A stretch of 64,000 nucleotides of DNA from Capitulum mitella (GCA_030062745.1 CP099850.1:9987538-10051537); one strand, 5' to 3'; shown: positions 12,991 through 25,526, counted from the first letter of the stretch. The notes: a model not told the origin generated them from the letters alone. Numbers and translations: made by a program.

Positions 12991-14016
12991 TATTGTGAAT
13001 TTCTGCAGGTCAATAAAGCGCGCGATGGGTTCGCGCGCGAGACGGAGCGGGCGCCTCTGATGCCGGTGGTCGTTGCCTCCTGTCGATTCGCTCCGATATT
13101 TACGCCACATTCCGTTGCGACGGTTAAATTTGCGTCATCCATCATGGGGCGGCGCGATCGTCGCGTTTATTATCGGCGTGCCGAGATGGTCGCCTCCGAG
13201 ACGGAGCTGGTGTTAGGGCCTCACGCACCGCGGCCGCGTGCAGTCTCCGCCTGACGGCGGTCGCCTGGGCAGCGGTGGTTAGACTAGCCCGCAGCATCTC
13301 AGCGCGCCGCGGGCTGGCCGCAAAGCGGTAATTTCAATTAGAGAACATGCCTACAGTCGATAACGCAGACCAGGAGTGGAGCCGGCTCAGACCAGGACAG
13401 AGAGAGCATGCAGGAGGCCACGCCGTTACGTCATCCAGGCCCATAACACGATGGCTTGATCGTCATGCGCTGCCCACGAGGTAAGCACGACACCTGACAC
13501 AACTGGGTATTGCACGCAGCAGCCGCGTCCCCCGGGGCCAAGGCCGTCACGCCGGTTCCGGCGCTGGGATTCTTCTGGCTGCCGTCGCCGCCGGCTGGGG
13601 TTCGGCGGCGGCTGCCGGGCCGGCGATGGTCGGCCGGCCGGCGCGGCGGCGGCGGGCTCGAGTTTCCGTCCGTCTTTTTACGGCACGTGCGCGGCCGGCT
13701 TTCTCCCGCGCCAGACGAGAGCGGCCCGTATCCGTCCGATCGGAGCTCATTATTAAAGCCCGGGTAATTAGGGGTACGCAGGTATGAGTTACGCCGGCGA
13801 CCGTAATGGGCGGCGGCCGGGCCGGCGCGAGCGGCCGGGACGCGCGCGCGCGCGTGCTCGCCTAATGAGACCGCCAGTGGCCGATTATTACAGGTGCAGC
13901 GGCCGGCCGGCGGGCCGCCACCGCCGGCCGCGCGGCCCGGTCCGGCTGCCCGCTGACCGCTGGCCGGCCAAATAACACGGCCGGCCGCCTCCGCGCTGCT
14001 GACGCGCCGATTTGGC

Positions 14017-14218
14017 CGCCGCCGGCTGTCGGCGGACACGGAGGTGGTGTGCGCCGCCGGCTGTCCGCGGACACGGAGGTGGTGCCCGCCGCCGGCTGTC
14101 CACGGACACGGAGGTGGTGTGCGCCGCCGGCTGTCGCGGACACGGAGGTGGTGTGCGCCGCCGGCTGTCCGCGGACACGGAGGTGGTGTGCGCCGTCGGC
14201 TGTCCGCGGACACGGAGA
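14017..14218 (+). repeat. 35-bp minisatellite, about six copies
   Basis: The unit is CGCCGCCGGCTGTCCGCGGA followed by CACGGAGGTGGTGTG. One copy lacks one base, and the others differ at one to four positions. The last copy breaks off in GGAGAGATCGG. The high identity suggests recent expansion. Frames through the array are open because it lacks stop codons, not because it is coding. Confidence 0.9.
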
Positions 14219-14257
14219 GATCGGTACCACCGCGGGCGTGATTCAGAGAACAGCTCG

Positions 14258-14336
14258 CTGACACGGGCCTGTGTCAGCGGATAGCTCCCGGACAAGGGCT
14301 TGTGTCAGCGGATAACTCCCGGTTACCGCTGGTGTC
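14258..14336 (+). repeat. Short tandem repeat, about 31-bp unit
   Basis: Two to three copies of a unit with core GGGCTTGTGTCAGCGGATA followed by ACTCCCGG sit directly after the 35-base array. The third copy is diverged. Confidence 0.6.
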
Positions 14337-14697
14337 AAGGGCAACCGTACGGGTCATAGGGGGGAACATCTCACACTTGCGAGTGGGAACCACCCAGAGT
14401 GATGGCTGTTGTCAGTATCTCCTGAGCAGAATAGAGGAATATCCCCCAAAAAAACACGAGAAAGGCAAGTTTTCAATAGGAGTAGTCCTTTGTCTTTCCG
14501 TTCAGTGAATCCATCATTAACCTAGATCATGACATGGATGACGATTGTTTCATTTTCATATTCCGTGTTTAGTTCAGGCGCCGTGCTTTGGCATAACAAT
14601 AAAGGAGGCGTTAGCATAGGTACGTGTAGAGGAAAGCATCCTGGCTATCTTTGTTTTGCAAATAAATCATTAGAACATAGGAAAACTGGTCTTCCTA

Positions 14698-14866
14698 GCC
14701 AGGGACGCAGCCAGGATTTTCTTAAGGGGGGGGGGGAACCCGGAGCTCAGTGTGACCTGAAATCACACGAAAACCGCCGCTGGGCAGACGATATGCAATG
14801 GTCTTTGCAAAAAATGAGGGCCCATGGGGGTCGGCCCCCCGGCGCCCCTTTGGCTGCGCCGGTGTT
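14698..14866. mobile_element. Probable non-autonomous element with GACGCAGCCAGG / TGGCTGCGCC ends
   Basis: The left end reads AGGGACGCAGCCAGGATTTT and runs into a G tract. The right end reads CCCCTTTGGCTGCGCCGGTG, an imperfect inverted copy sharing CGCAGCCA. The layout, a CAGCCAGGATTTT-like start, a poly-G tract, a short body and a GGCCCCCCGGCGCCCC then TTTGGCTGCG close, resembles a dispersed repeat I know from many marine invertebrate genomes. In translation the left end gives the GRSQDFLKGG string often seen in spurious protein predictions. The body of about 120 bases has no coding capacity. Target-site duplications are not clear. Confidence 0.55.
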
Positions 14867-15786
14867 CCTAGCTCAGGTACATCTCAACAAGCAGCACTTG
14901 TTTGCAAAGTGGTATCTGGTGGGTACGAGGAAACTATACCATTCTCCAGAACGAAGCACGCAGTCTCGATGTTGTCAAACAGCCTCTCTTTGGAAAAGCA
15001 GTGCCTATTCTTACCCGTTTCAGTGACTGATATGCTCAAAAAATTGTGAGACCTCAGGTAGCTTTTTTCTCTTCCACCCCTTTAATTAAGCAAGTAGATT
15101 ATTGCGGCCCACGCAGCAGTATAGTATCTGTGAGACAAGACGGGATGCCATCAGATCTTGGGCTGCACCACCCGATAGATTGACTGGCTAGTCGTATAGA
15201 CTTTCGTGTCGATCAATGTTGTTCGTTTCGTAGTTGTGGGATCATAGAGCGAGGCTTTAGTGGCACTTTTATTGGTCGCCAGAAAGTAGGGGTTTTAGGT
15301 GTTGGGTTTAACGAAGATGAGACGGCGGATGGCCTCACACAGCGAGTGATAGCCTCGGCTTTAGATCATGTCTGTGTTGGATTTTGGATTGATATCTATC
15401 GATAAGATGTGTTCTTTTCGCTCCCGTAAACCCAGCCGGGACTCACGCACATCCACAACACATGCACGGATGTTGAATACTTGAAAAATACCTCTGGCTT
15501 CCTTCATAAATTTTGTCGCAGCTTGCGCCGTCGGATAATCGTGCCCTGAAAATTATTTCGGGGCTCATGATCGGTGAGGTTTGGTGTGCTGCAGCTACAG
15601 GCTTGATATCATGGGTATAGTTGGCCCGAAAGGCGATGCCCTGCTCCCCGTTCATCTCCTTCCAAGATCGGCTCCTAGATGGCAGCAGCTGTCTCGACGA
15701 GGCTTCATGGCTGTCATCCAGCCTCCCGGAGGAGGGCGCTGGGCCTCCCGCCGGCTCTTGATTGGCTGATCGGAGACAGAGCGCCG

Positions 15787-15794
15787 TGACGTCA
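15787..15794. promoter_or_regulatory. CRE palindrome TGACGTCA
   Basis: A perfect CRE palindrome lies about 90 bases before an octamer site in the same moderately GC-rich patch. Binding is inferred from the motif only. Confidence 0.3.
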
Positions 15795-15839
15795 CCGCGC
15801 CTGATCCGTCTGTCCTGGAACAAAGGACTAGTGCAGATA

Positions 15840-16060
15840 TCTTACAATTATCTGCCCTTCCATAAAATGCCCGGTAATGGGCTGCGATTTGCATGAGCCT
15901 GGTTCGCCGGTATGCAGACACATTGAGGTGCCGGGGTGATTTCTGCCACCAGACCGCGCATTTTATGTAAGTCGAGCTGGTCACGCGATCGCGTCATTCG
16001 TATTCTCATCGCATAGCGCCGCCGTTCCTTATGCACCGGCCCGGGCAATGGTGGGTATTT
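15840..16060. promoter_or_regulatory. Candidate cis-regulatory patch
   Basis: This 220-base patch carries a perfect octamer ATTTGCAT at 15,887-15,894, a GGTAATGGGC element and several ATAAAATGC/GCATTTTATG-like strings, with a perfect CRE just upstream. It stands out from its neighbours by clustered homeodomain/POU-like words. No test of conservation is possible here. Confidence 0.25.
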
Positions 16061-16479
16061 ATCTCCCATTTACTTTCGGCTCATCAAGTGGCTGGGCTTC
16101 CTCGGCGCTCCGACGGTCGCCGTGCCGACACGGGTAACTAGCGGCGCCGGCAGACCTGTTAACGGTAATGTTTCCATCAAAGGCAATGCTGCAGGAGCCG
16201 AGATGTTCGCCTGGCAGTAAAAAATAAAGTGGCTTCGCCTCATGCATCGCTATCAAGATGGGCGATAATAAACTTCGATGGTCTAGGCCACTGTGCTGAT
16301 ATATTCTGCAAAATGCATGTCTTAGATTGTTATGTCTTTACGGCGTGCTTTTCTCCGGCTTCAGGTAACTCGTGTTTGTCTCGCTGCAGTGAGCAATGAA
16401 ATGTTCCCAGAATTTAGCCTGATTTGCAGAGATCCAACAATGGCTCCGAGAGTGCACGCAAGCCCCTCCCCGGTTGCAG

Positions 16480-16770
16480 ATCTCCTGCGGTCCCTATAAT
16501 TCACTCGCTCCCGTCCGTATGCAAACGAATCGTTCCGCGGGATTAGCTCTGTAATGATACGGCGAGCTGAACTCGTACGAGGACCATCAGGAACGGGCGC
16601 TGGCTTAGATGCCCATGGTCATAGCCGCTCGCCGCTTTTAATTATTAAACGCTACGAAATTTCCGTCATTACCAACAGGTGGAGGAGCGGCGCATTCCTC
16701 TGACGTGGATCACATCAAACACTCGCGTCGCTGTCGACCGCTTAATTGAATACGTCCGGCCGGGTAATGA
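16480..16770. promoter_or_regulatory. Candidate cis-regulatory patch
   Basis: The patch contains CGTATGCAAACG (octamer-like), GGGATTAGC (a K50-type homeodomain core), GTAATGAT, and TTTTAATTATTAAACG with two overlapping TAAT cores, in about 170 bases, then CTTAATTGAATACG. Dense homeodomain words in an otherwise GC-rich region suggest an enhancer. This is inference. Confidence 0.3.
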
Positions 16771-17184
16771 ATCGGCCGCGATCACGGTGCGTGGCGCAAC
16801 TGCCCGCTCCAGCGGGGACTGTGTCGGAGCCGGGACCGGAGAGCATCAGGTCCGAGGGACCGAGGAGTTCCCGGGAGCCGTGAATCCAGGTCCGGCGGGT
16901 TTCGGAGCAGGGCAGCGAAGTGCCGGGATCTAGGCTACGGGACTGGAGCTTCCTGAGGCGATTAGCTGAGGTCTGATGGTCTGATCAAGGGCACGCTCCT
17001 GGTTGGCCTTACACGGTTCATTCTGGCGTGGTGTTGGGAAGAGGAGCGCGTGCTCTGGGCCAACCACTTACGCCAGATGACGGGTTAGGCTCTTTCTGCT
17101 GGATCTGGTCAGTACTCAGCGCAGACAGCGGACAGATTCAGCTATCTGTGGGGTCTGATCGTTACGTTCTCCCCCTCCCCTCCC

Positions 17185-17526
17185 TCCCGGCTGGTGGTGG
17201 GGATGTTCCTCGGCGCCCGGTCGCAGAGTTTTCCTCCACATGCACATAGTGGGATATTCCTCGCCAGCCGGTGTTGGTGTGTTCCTCGTCGGCCGGTACT
17301 GGTGTGATCCTCGCTGGCCGGTGGTAGTGTGTTCCTCGTCGGCCGATGGTGGTGTGTTCCTCACCTGCCGGCCTCGGGGTGCTCCTCGCTGGCTGGTGGT
17401 GGTATGCTCCTCGCCGGCCGATGGTGGTGTGCTCCTCGCCGGCCGGCCTCGGGGTACTCCTCGCCGGCCGGTAGTGGTATGCTCCTTGCCGGCCGATGGT
17501 GGTGTGCTCCTCGCCGGCCGGTTTAC
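17185..17526 (+). repeat. GGCCGG-rich minisatellite
   Basis: A unit of about 25-30 bases (GCTCCTCGCCGGCCGATGGT and variants ending in GGTGTG) recurs about a dozen times, with a longer-order pattern marked by CCGGCCTCGGGGTACTCC about every 85 bases. The open frames across it encode a monotonous VVCSSPADGG pattern, which is a by-product of the repeat. Confidence 0.75.
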
Positions 17527-20500
17527 GGCCGGCCCGGCCGCGCAGGCCCGGCGGGAGCTGCCTTTACGGGCGCGACTCCGCTGAGCGGCTTATTGAGCCG
17601 GCGTCGCCGTGCAGCCGGCCGCGCGGGACGCGGTTGCATGCTTTACCTGTTGATGACAATGGCCCGGACGTGTATGACCTCTGAGCATTAGGCAGATGTC
17701 GGACGAATTTACGGCCGTGCGCCAGATAAGTGGTGGCGAGTTTGTTTTGTGGGCACTTGGGCTGGCCGGGAATGCGGGTCGTTTGGTGCGGGTGGCGTCT
17801 GCGCCGGCCTGCACGCCGCACGGCCGCAGCCGAGAAAAGAACAGCGGAGGTGCGGTCAGACCACTTCTGCAAGAGCCTGGGGACCCGCTGCGGATCGCCA
17901 CTGGTCGGAAGGGGGTCAGAACCGCCGGGGGGCCGGCTGCGGACCACCACTGCGGTCGGTGGCCGACAAAGCAGGCGCGCGGCGATCACGCGGCCGGGTT
18001 CGGTGGCAGGTCCACTTTTACTCGCAGCTAAGCCCGCTGGCTGTTGTGGCCGGCCGCGTGGCGGACGCGCCCGGGGCGTCGGGAAAGTGGTCGTCGTTCC
18101 GGTGCTAAGCGACGCTGTTTATCTTTTCATGTGCGAAAGAAGGCACGATTACAATCGCGTGCGCAGCGACTGCTCGGGGCTAAGCAGTAACACTTTTACA
18201 CGCCCCAATCAGCCCGATGGAAATAAACAACTTAGGCCGGCATGAGCCGTGTTTCGGGCAGGTCCGGCACCACTGTCATTGCTTTATAGGCTGCCCTCTC
18301 TGCTCGGGACAAAGCGGCTATAGAGCAGCAGGCCGGCGCGGACAAAAAGCGGCGCTTCTTTTTGTCTCAGTCATCAGCGGCCTCGTCAACCCTCTCGTTG
18401 TCGGCGGTGGCCATTTTTATTTCACCAGATTACACTCCTTCGGCGCGGACAATGATACACAATAAACGGCGGGCCGACGGCGGCGTAAACACATTCTCCG
18501 CGGCGCTCGCCGCGCCGCGCCGCGACCGCAGCGCCGGCGGCGAGAGCGGCGCGCTTTGGTGGCGCGCCGTTTTTGCCGCGGCGCGTGCGTCTCGCCGCCG
18601 GGTTATCAGCTGACAAATCGTGAGCCGATAGCATCGAGCTCGGCCGGCTCCCGTTGGGAACAAAGTCGGCCGGCGGGGCACGATCTGCCCGGTCACCGGG
18701 CGTCCAATGAGGGCGGCCATTTGGCGGCGAACACGGAGCCGAGACGTGCCGCCGCCGCCGCCGCCGCGCGGCGTGAGTCACGCACAGAGCGCGTGACGCG
18801 TGACGAAGGCGTGACGACGCTCTCGGGAGCGGCGCATGTGTGTTACTTGGGGCGCTAATGGAGAAATCGTCACTGATGCCAGTTAAAGCCCGTGGCATTG
18901 TCTGCAATCGATGTATGACTTTTTAAAATCGAAATGTTACAGGTCAGCATTAGCTTACAATTATATGTAAACTAATGTTGTATTCAGCTGCACTGATTTG
19001 GCTTTGTCAGTGGATTCTCGAAATCTCGTACGGCGATTTGAGCTACGGTGACATGTAAAATACTCTTAGCATGAATAAAACACCCATGCCAATATCACAT
19101 TCAAAACAACAATACAAGCAAAACACGAACACCAGGTACAGGCTTCCAGGTCAAGACAGTGTGCGTCTGATCCTCGAGTGACAAACACGCCGCACGTGGC
19201 CATCCTCCCGCACCGCCCACGCCTGGGGCCCGACATCGCGCTTCCCTCTGCCCATCGCCGCGGGGCGCCATCCGCCGAGCAGGGTCGCGACCCGGCGGCG
19301 CGCGCGACCCGACCCGAGGTCGGCGCGCGCGGCCGCCGCCGCCGCTAACGGCCAGCCGGCGCAGGAAGTGGGCGGAGCCAGCGGCCGACCTCGGCTGACC
19401 CGCGGCCGTTTCTCCGTCATTTCGCCGGCCGCCGAGAGAAATGATAGAGCGCCGCGCGGCCGGACCGTAATTGATGATGGGGGTAATGCTCGGGGGACGG
19501 CGGCCCGGCGGCGGCCCGGCCAGCGGCGGCAGCGCCGGCCCCGCCTCGGCCAACGGGTCATTAGCGGTGCTTGACTCGCGTGTTGGCGGCGCGGGCACCC
19601 CTGTTTGAATACGGAATGGCCGTGGCCGGCGTGTTCACGGAAAACACGAGGTGCTGGAGCAGCCGGGCCGGTTAATGTGCTGGCCGTGCAGAAAAACGGG
19701 CCGCGACGCCCCGCTGGAGCGGACACGGAGCGCTGGGGTTCCCGTGCCGGAACGTCATACTATCTCGACCGAAGAGGTACAGAACTCCAGGCTGCCCCTG
19801 ACTGGGCCGGTAAGGTACTGTGGGTTTCCTGTTCCCTGGCCGACATGTAAGAGATACGTCGTAAGTGTTTAGAAAACTAAGGCAGAAAGATACCGTATAA
19901 AGAACAACATCGTAGAAATGCTGACAGCGGGATTGCTTTTCAGTGCGAAATTGATTGCAGTCCCAGCAACTCGGAATCAGGGCGTCAGGAAAGCGTAAAT
20001 GCTTTTCAATGCGCGCTCCTGGAGAATCACTTCTTTTGGCGATTGGATCAAGTCGGCGGTGATACTGATGTTTTGCATAATATGTAGAAACGAGCGTAAC
20101 ATCTTGTAGTTTTACTATTTTCGTTCCTGCGGTATGCGTTGAGTGCTGAAAAGACCAAGTGGGAAAATGTTCCAATTTAATATTGTATTTTGTATGTCCT
20201 GGAAGTCTTCAGGATTCAGGGGGACAGCGACATTAACAAGATTGTTGCCGGGAACCTGCCCCCGTCCCATATCGCACCCGCAGATAACTACGGAGGAGGA
20301 CAGGTAGTTAAAAGGCCACCACGCCGTGGGGCGCGGGCGCGTTTTTTTAATGTCCCGGCGGGTGAAATTAGCTGGCCGGTCGACGCTGGGCAGGTGCTCG
20401 CTGGCGTGATCTACTTATGCGAGGAATTCGGTCTCCGCCTCCCAGCTGGCTTCTCCTCGCGCCGGCTCTCCTCGCCGGACGGTGGCCGACTGGCGCCCGT

Positions 20501-21734
20501 GGGCTGGCCGAGTGGGCCGCCCGGTTCCCCGCCGGATTATGACGGTCCCTCGACGGCATGTCATTCTGAATGTCTGACGGTTTGACCGCCCATTTTTTGG
20601 CCGGACCTTTTGCCCGTGCGTTGGTCGCCTGTAGCCCGCTGACCTGTCCCTTCTGTCTGACCGTCTATCGGCTCCTTCTTTCATCCGTCGGTTCATCATT
20701 CGGTCAATTTCTCGGTCCGCCGGTCCGCTCGTTGGCCTGTACTTCCACCCGGCTGTCGCCCGTTGTCTTCCTGTCCGTTCGCCCGGGTCCGTTCGTGCGT
20801 CTGTCTGTCCGTCCGTTGGGCCGGGTCCGTCCGTCCGTCCGTGCGCGGACGGCCGCGGCTCGCAAATTGCTGTTTGTAGTGGGAGTGCGCGCCGACCGTC
20901 GGCGGCGTGTAATCCGGGCCGGGTAATGACAGCGGCGGCGGCGGCGGCGGCGGCGCGCGGCGCGGTCGGCGCGGGCCGGCGCGACGACCCGGCGACCCGG
21001 CGGCCGCCGATCTGTCGTGCGATGACCGGCCGCGCCGCCGCCTGTGATCAGAGCGTGTCGTGTCTCGCCGCCGCGGGCCGCGGGCCGCGCCGCCGGCGTC
21101 ACGTGATGTCGGTCGTGCGCCGCCGCCGAGCTGGACACGTTCGACATGGGGAACGGTCACGCCAGGGATGGGCTTTGGCAGGAAGAGATAAGGAATTTGT
21201 GCTTTGCACCACGATATTCACTTTTTCGCGGGGAAGGAAGCTAATCTAATTCCGTTTTGTGTTCCTAAGAGAATATTTAGTAACTGCTGTAAAAAGGCTT
21301 GAATATGTCATTACTGAGACGTAGTCGTAAGCCACGTTTTTCATATTGACATGAAGTGAGCATAAACCAGCTTCGCGTTTCCAACTCCTTTCTGACGAAC
21401 GTCTCTGGAAACTTTGCGTGGTTAATACCTACACGCCCCGAGACGATTTCAGCGAGGGAACGGTTAATCGAAGCGTTTTCTCATTCCGCGTTACCTTTTC
21501 GCCGGGCGGCCGACCCAGAAAGGTCGGGCCGGCATTCCTGCCGGTCCCTGGCTGGGGGCGCTGTCCCGATGTGTAATTACACCGGTCACCGTAGGAGCCG
21601 GCCGCGGCCAAACAAGCTATTAATCTGTCCAGTTCCCGGCCATGTCGCTCCGAGGCCGGCAGAGCACGCTTCGGCCCGGCCGGCCGGGCAGGGGTTGGCC
21701 GGGCGGCCCAGCGCGGCAGGACTGCACGACCGAT
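17527..21734. other. Gene-free CpG-rich stretch
   Basis: Mostly GC-rich DNA surrounds an AT-rich gap (18,880-19,130) and a mixed segment (19,840-20,230). A CCGT/GTCC-rich simple patch lies at about 20,590-20,860 and a GCG run at about 20,934-20,956. Overlapping Arg/Ala/Pro-rich frames on both strands are composition effects. No exon with protein-like composition and splice signals was found. Confidence 0.4.
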
Positions 21735-22190
21735 ACAGAGGGTCGGGAGATGTTGGAGCAGAGGTCCGGGGAGTCGGTAGATGCTGCGGCAAAGATCCAG
21801 GGAGTCAGGAGGAGGTCTGGCAGTCATGAGCGGCTGCACCAGCGGTCTAGGGAGTCAGGAACGGCTACACCAAAGGTCCAGGGAGTCATGAGATGTGTTG
21901 CGTTGTATGGCATGGTATTGTACTTTATGGAGACGTGGGGATGCTGGATTAGCGGTCCGGCCTGACAGAAGCGGCCAGGAAAGTGGTCTTAGGTGTCGGG
22001 AGAGGTTGGTCTGGACCCATGAAGTCAGGAGGGTCTGGACCAGTAGCCCAGTGTGGCAGAAGCAGCAGCAGTCTCTGGCGACAGGAGGGGATGGTCCGGT
22101 GGTTCAAGGATTCGCGGGGGGAGGGGGTGGGGGTTGGGCGGGCTGGACTAGCAGTTCCGTGCGTCAGAAGGCATTGGACCAGCGATTCAA
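21735..22190 (+). repeat. Degenerate purine-rich minisatellite with G4 tract
   Basis: Words such as GGTCCAGGGAGTCAGGA and GCGGCTGCACCAGC recur at irregular 31-51 base steps. The right part ends in a G-rich tract at 22,116-22,138 with four G runs of 6, 5, 5 and 3 separated by one or two bases, a textbook quadruplex-forming pattern on the plus strand. Confidence 0.55.
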
Positions 22191-23319
22191 GCAGTCCATT
22201 TTATAGCGTCGGTGAAAGCTGCGAAGAAGGGGCTACACCATGCGTTTTGGTTGACCAGAGAAATAACACCTGCGGTTTCAATCGTCAGTCCTCATGATAG
22301 GTTTGCTGTTTGGTAGAACGATGGTCTTTGAATGAATTCTCTAAGACCACAAATCATCGTTCGGTAACTAACGAATGGATATCATTGCGATTATTTTCAG
22401 AAGGTAATTCAAAAGAGTTTGCTTGAAGTGACTAGTCATGCAGCGTCCCGACATCGTCACAGTGCCAACTTTCTAGGACAATTGTTTGCGTTCCTGCTGA
22501 AGATTACGCGCCTCTAGGTAAGGTGTATGCCCGGTATGATTAATCCGTGTAGCTCATGAACACAAAGAAGCCGCGTAAAAACTGTAAATGTTTGTCCCTT
22601 TCCCATAGTCCCTTATTTACAGAACTCTTTTTATGGTCACATAATGAGAGGGTATTAGAGTTTTCGTAGCCTCTCACATTCTTCCTTGAGAAATGATAGT
22701 TTCTTATGGTCGGGCACTTCACTGGACCACATGGAAAAGGTTTGCCGTGGCACATTGGACATTTATTAGGCTCATCAGACAAAAAATGGGGGTGTTTTGG
22801 GTGACGTATGCACCCAAAACATTCTTTCTAAAGTTTTAGTCGAGTATCACATGCGCGTGTCTAGAACTATTTTAGACATGTAAGCAAAAAAGTTTGCTTA
22901 TTATGCTGTTTCTCAATGTTACATTTCCTCTTTCACGACTCTACTATTTTAATCCTTTCTTTTTTCTTTGAAACGTAACAAACATTACTCAATGTAACCT
23001 GAGCCATGACTTTAAACGTTTTCGTAGCAATGACGTGATTAAAAGTGTTGGGTACTTTACTCATGGGTTTATTTATTGTTGCATTATAATAGAGCATTTA
23101 TGCTCGTGTCCCCATTCGGATTTCTAAAACAAAACCCTCCATATATGTGGCAACATTCTCATCTTATCGGCTCACAGTATGCGCCTACACGCACACATTC
23201 AATGACAGAAACCGAGTCGAACCAGATGCGTTTCTCAGACACCAGCCTCGTTACATTCGCTGCTAATAATCTTGATCTGATTGTACCACGGTTGTTTAGA
23301 ATTCCATAAATTCAGTCGA

Positions 23320-23620
23320 GCACTCGCCGAGTGGCTTTGGAATTAATGGCCACTCCGGAACCACCCCAGCCGTGGCAATTAAAGCCTGCAGAGCCTCTCG
23401 ACTCCGGGGACTAACTATTCGCGGACGCATCTCCTCATCCTAAAATAATAATGGCACTAACAGCTATCGCAGGGATAAAATATGGATCAATCTTGGCGTA
23501 TCGCGGAATAATTACTCTCTGGAATCTCAAACATCCGAACTTATAATTAATGATTCCCAGCCGGCTTCCACGCGCACGCTTATTTAGTTTCATTGTTGGC
23601 AGAATTAAAAGATCAGGGTC
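23320..23620. promoter_or_regulatory. Candidate cis-regulatory patch rich in TAAT words
   Basis: Within 300 bases there are GGAATTAATGGCC, GGCAATTAAAGCC, AATAATAATGG, GGAATAATTACTC, ATAATTAATGATTCCC and AGAATTAAAAG, set in non-repetitive sequence of about even composition. The density of ATTA cores is far above neighbouring blocks and suits a homeodomain-responsive enhancer. I cannot assess conservation. Confidence 0.35.
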
Positions 23621-25518
23621 GCTGTCTATGGGATCTGATGCGTCTCGGTACGGAAAAAGCAGAGATCTCCGGCAGAGAGAATGGTTTGGCTTAGGTTAGC
23701 CGTTTTTCGACGAACACTGACCATTTCAGAGCTATGGGATGAAAGGGTCACTTACGCGGCAGGCCTAGGTGACGTGATATTAGTTTCCGGAAAAATTGGT
23801 ATAAATATGGGCCAAGGTTCGCATATGACGAGGGAGAGAGAGTGGATGGCACGGAGCCCTCAGTAGTCAGCCACCCACTGACCTTCCTCCGATTAGTTGA
23901 AGCTCCTGCTCATAGATGGTGCTGGCAGGCCGACGGCTGGGATTCCGGGCTCCGATTTTTTCCGCTTGGTCGGCGGAGCCTGACGGATTTCACTGGCGGG
24001 ATTATTACGGGTGATTATATGGGCAATAATTACACAACCAAGGAGTGAGTGTGTAGAACTGGCAAACTACGACATTCACGCGCACATGTGGTCGAGTTGT
24101 CTGAAGGGTAACAGCAGAGCAGTGACTCGCCATGTCTGCGGCAGGTGTAACAAAACGTGACTACGCCAGTTTAATTTGGTAACAGAAAGATACTTAGCCC
24201 TTCTTCTTATCATTGCTATCTGATCTGCCACGATTTTATTGACGGCTTATTTACGACGCTAACCCGATGCTCCGGCGTAGTTCCATAAAATGAAATTGAC
24301 GAGCACTATCGGCCTTACGCGGGCTCCGATGGCTCTGGTATTCTAACGGAGGCGATAATCAAGCTGCGCCGTGCAGCCCGGCCAGCCGCCACCTACCACC
24401 GGCTGATTGGTTCTCAGAAGGCGATCCGGCCGGCCAGGAGCGGGCGCCCTTCCAATGGCCGGCCGTGACAATTCATTTACGTCGCTGTTGGAGCGACAAA
24501 TCGAGCTCGCCGCTTGGCCAGCCAAGCCAGCCGGGGCGGCGCCCGCGGCCCGCGGGTGGCCAGGCGCCTCTCGGCGGTGCAGCGGACTCCTCTGGTCAGT
24601 GGAGGGATCCGGTCAACAGTCTGACTGCCGGCTCTGGTAACTACTGCAGAGGATGACTCCCGCATACCTCGCGCGTCCAGCCTAGTGCGACTAACCCACG
24701 CACGCTTTTGTTCGGTCATTGTGACAAATGCTTTTCATCTCTGAATAGTGCTGTAAGGGTGAATGTTTTCGGAACAAAAGTATTTCTGTCGCCTCTCTGT
24801 TTGTTTGTGCACTCGTCTGGGAAGAAATTTGTGCTTACCAATGTCACTGTGTGCCAACAAAGCCCGTCAACAAGACCTAAAATGGATTCATCCATATACT
24901 CACCAGCGCATGTTTCTCGAACCTATCCACGTGCTGGGACCTCGATCGTAGCATAAGCCCAAACAAAAGACAGCGTCGTTATCAGGGACCCCGTCGTTTG
25001 TGGTACAGTTTCTATGTGACAGTGGACTTAATTGGCGGCGGCGTCTAAGCTGCCGCCCCGGGCGGAGCACCATCAGATACCGCTGAGGCAGAGGTACTCA
25101 GCGGCGCACATCCTGCCCTCTGAACCGGCCTCACGGGCTGGACGGTCGGCGCGCGAGAGGAATGCGGAGAGCCAAATTTAGACGGCGCGCGTGTTCACGG
25201 CCGTGAATTCTGTACGGCGATAGCGGGTAAACTTCGCAGAGGAAAAGCCGTCGAGCTCAACGTGCTCTGCAGTTACGTAACGCAAATGCGACTTGTTAGC
25301 AAGTTGTCCCTGCGGCAGCCTTCTCGGTCTGAGCGCTTACGGCTGGCACCAGTTGTGGCACAGGTCGCTGATCTGATGAGATCTGATGAGAGCTGACTGC
25401 CGGTCTGCTATCAGCAGTGGCCGGACCAAGTGATCCCCTGCCGGGTCAGAGGTCACCCAGCCGGCGCCGTCCCATCTGGCACGCTGACCTCGCACCGGGT
25501 CGGCACGCGGCGACTCTG

Positions 25519-25526
25519 TGACGTCA
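25519..25526. promoter_or_regulatory. CRE palindrome TGACGTCA
   Basis: A perfect CRE palindrome followed by TTAAC lies in a GC-rich block about 1.8 kb before the first putative exon. Binding is inferred from the motif only. Confidence 0.3.

Larger units (their letters stand above)
9351..14016. other. Gene-free stretch, CpG-rich with AT-rich breaks
   Basis: The region contains a short CAGT/CAGC-rich patch (about 9,895-9,956), degenerate TGACGCGGCTGG-like repeats (about 10,520-10,620) and a very GC-rich block (12,300-12,900). A 353-codon minus-strand frame over 11,773-12,834 is Arg/Ala/Pro-rich and overlaps open frames on the other strand, so I do not call it a gene. Confidence 0.45.
14867..17184. 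other. Gene-free stretch with two motif-rich patches
   Basis: AT-richer DNA (15,030-15,480) leads into mixed-composition DNA. No exon is supported. Patches at 15,840-16,060 and 16,480-16,770 are listed as candidate regulatory DNA. From about 16,800 to 16,950 there are degenerate GGGACCGGAG-like repeats. Confidence 0.4.

Noticed and set aside
19672-20175. Minus-strand 167-codon frame in mixed-composition DNA
   Set aside because: No domain, no bias in third codon positions, and a length within reach of chance in a window this size.
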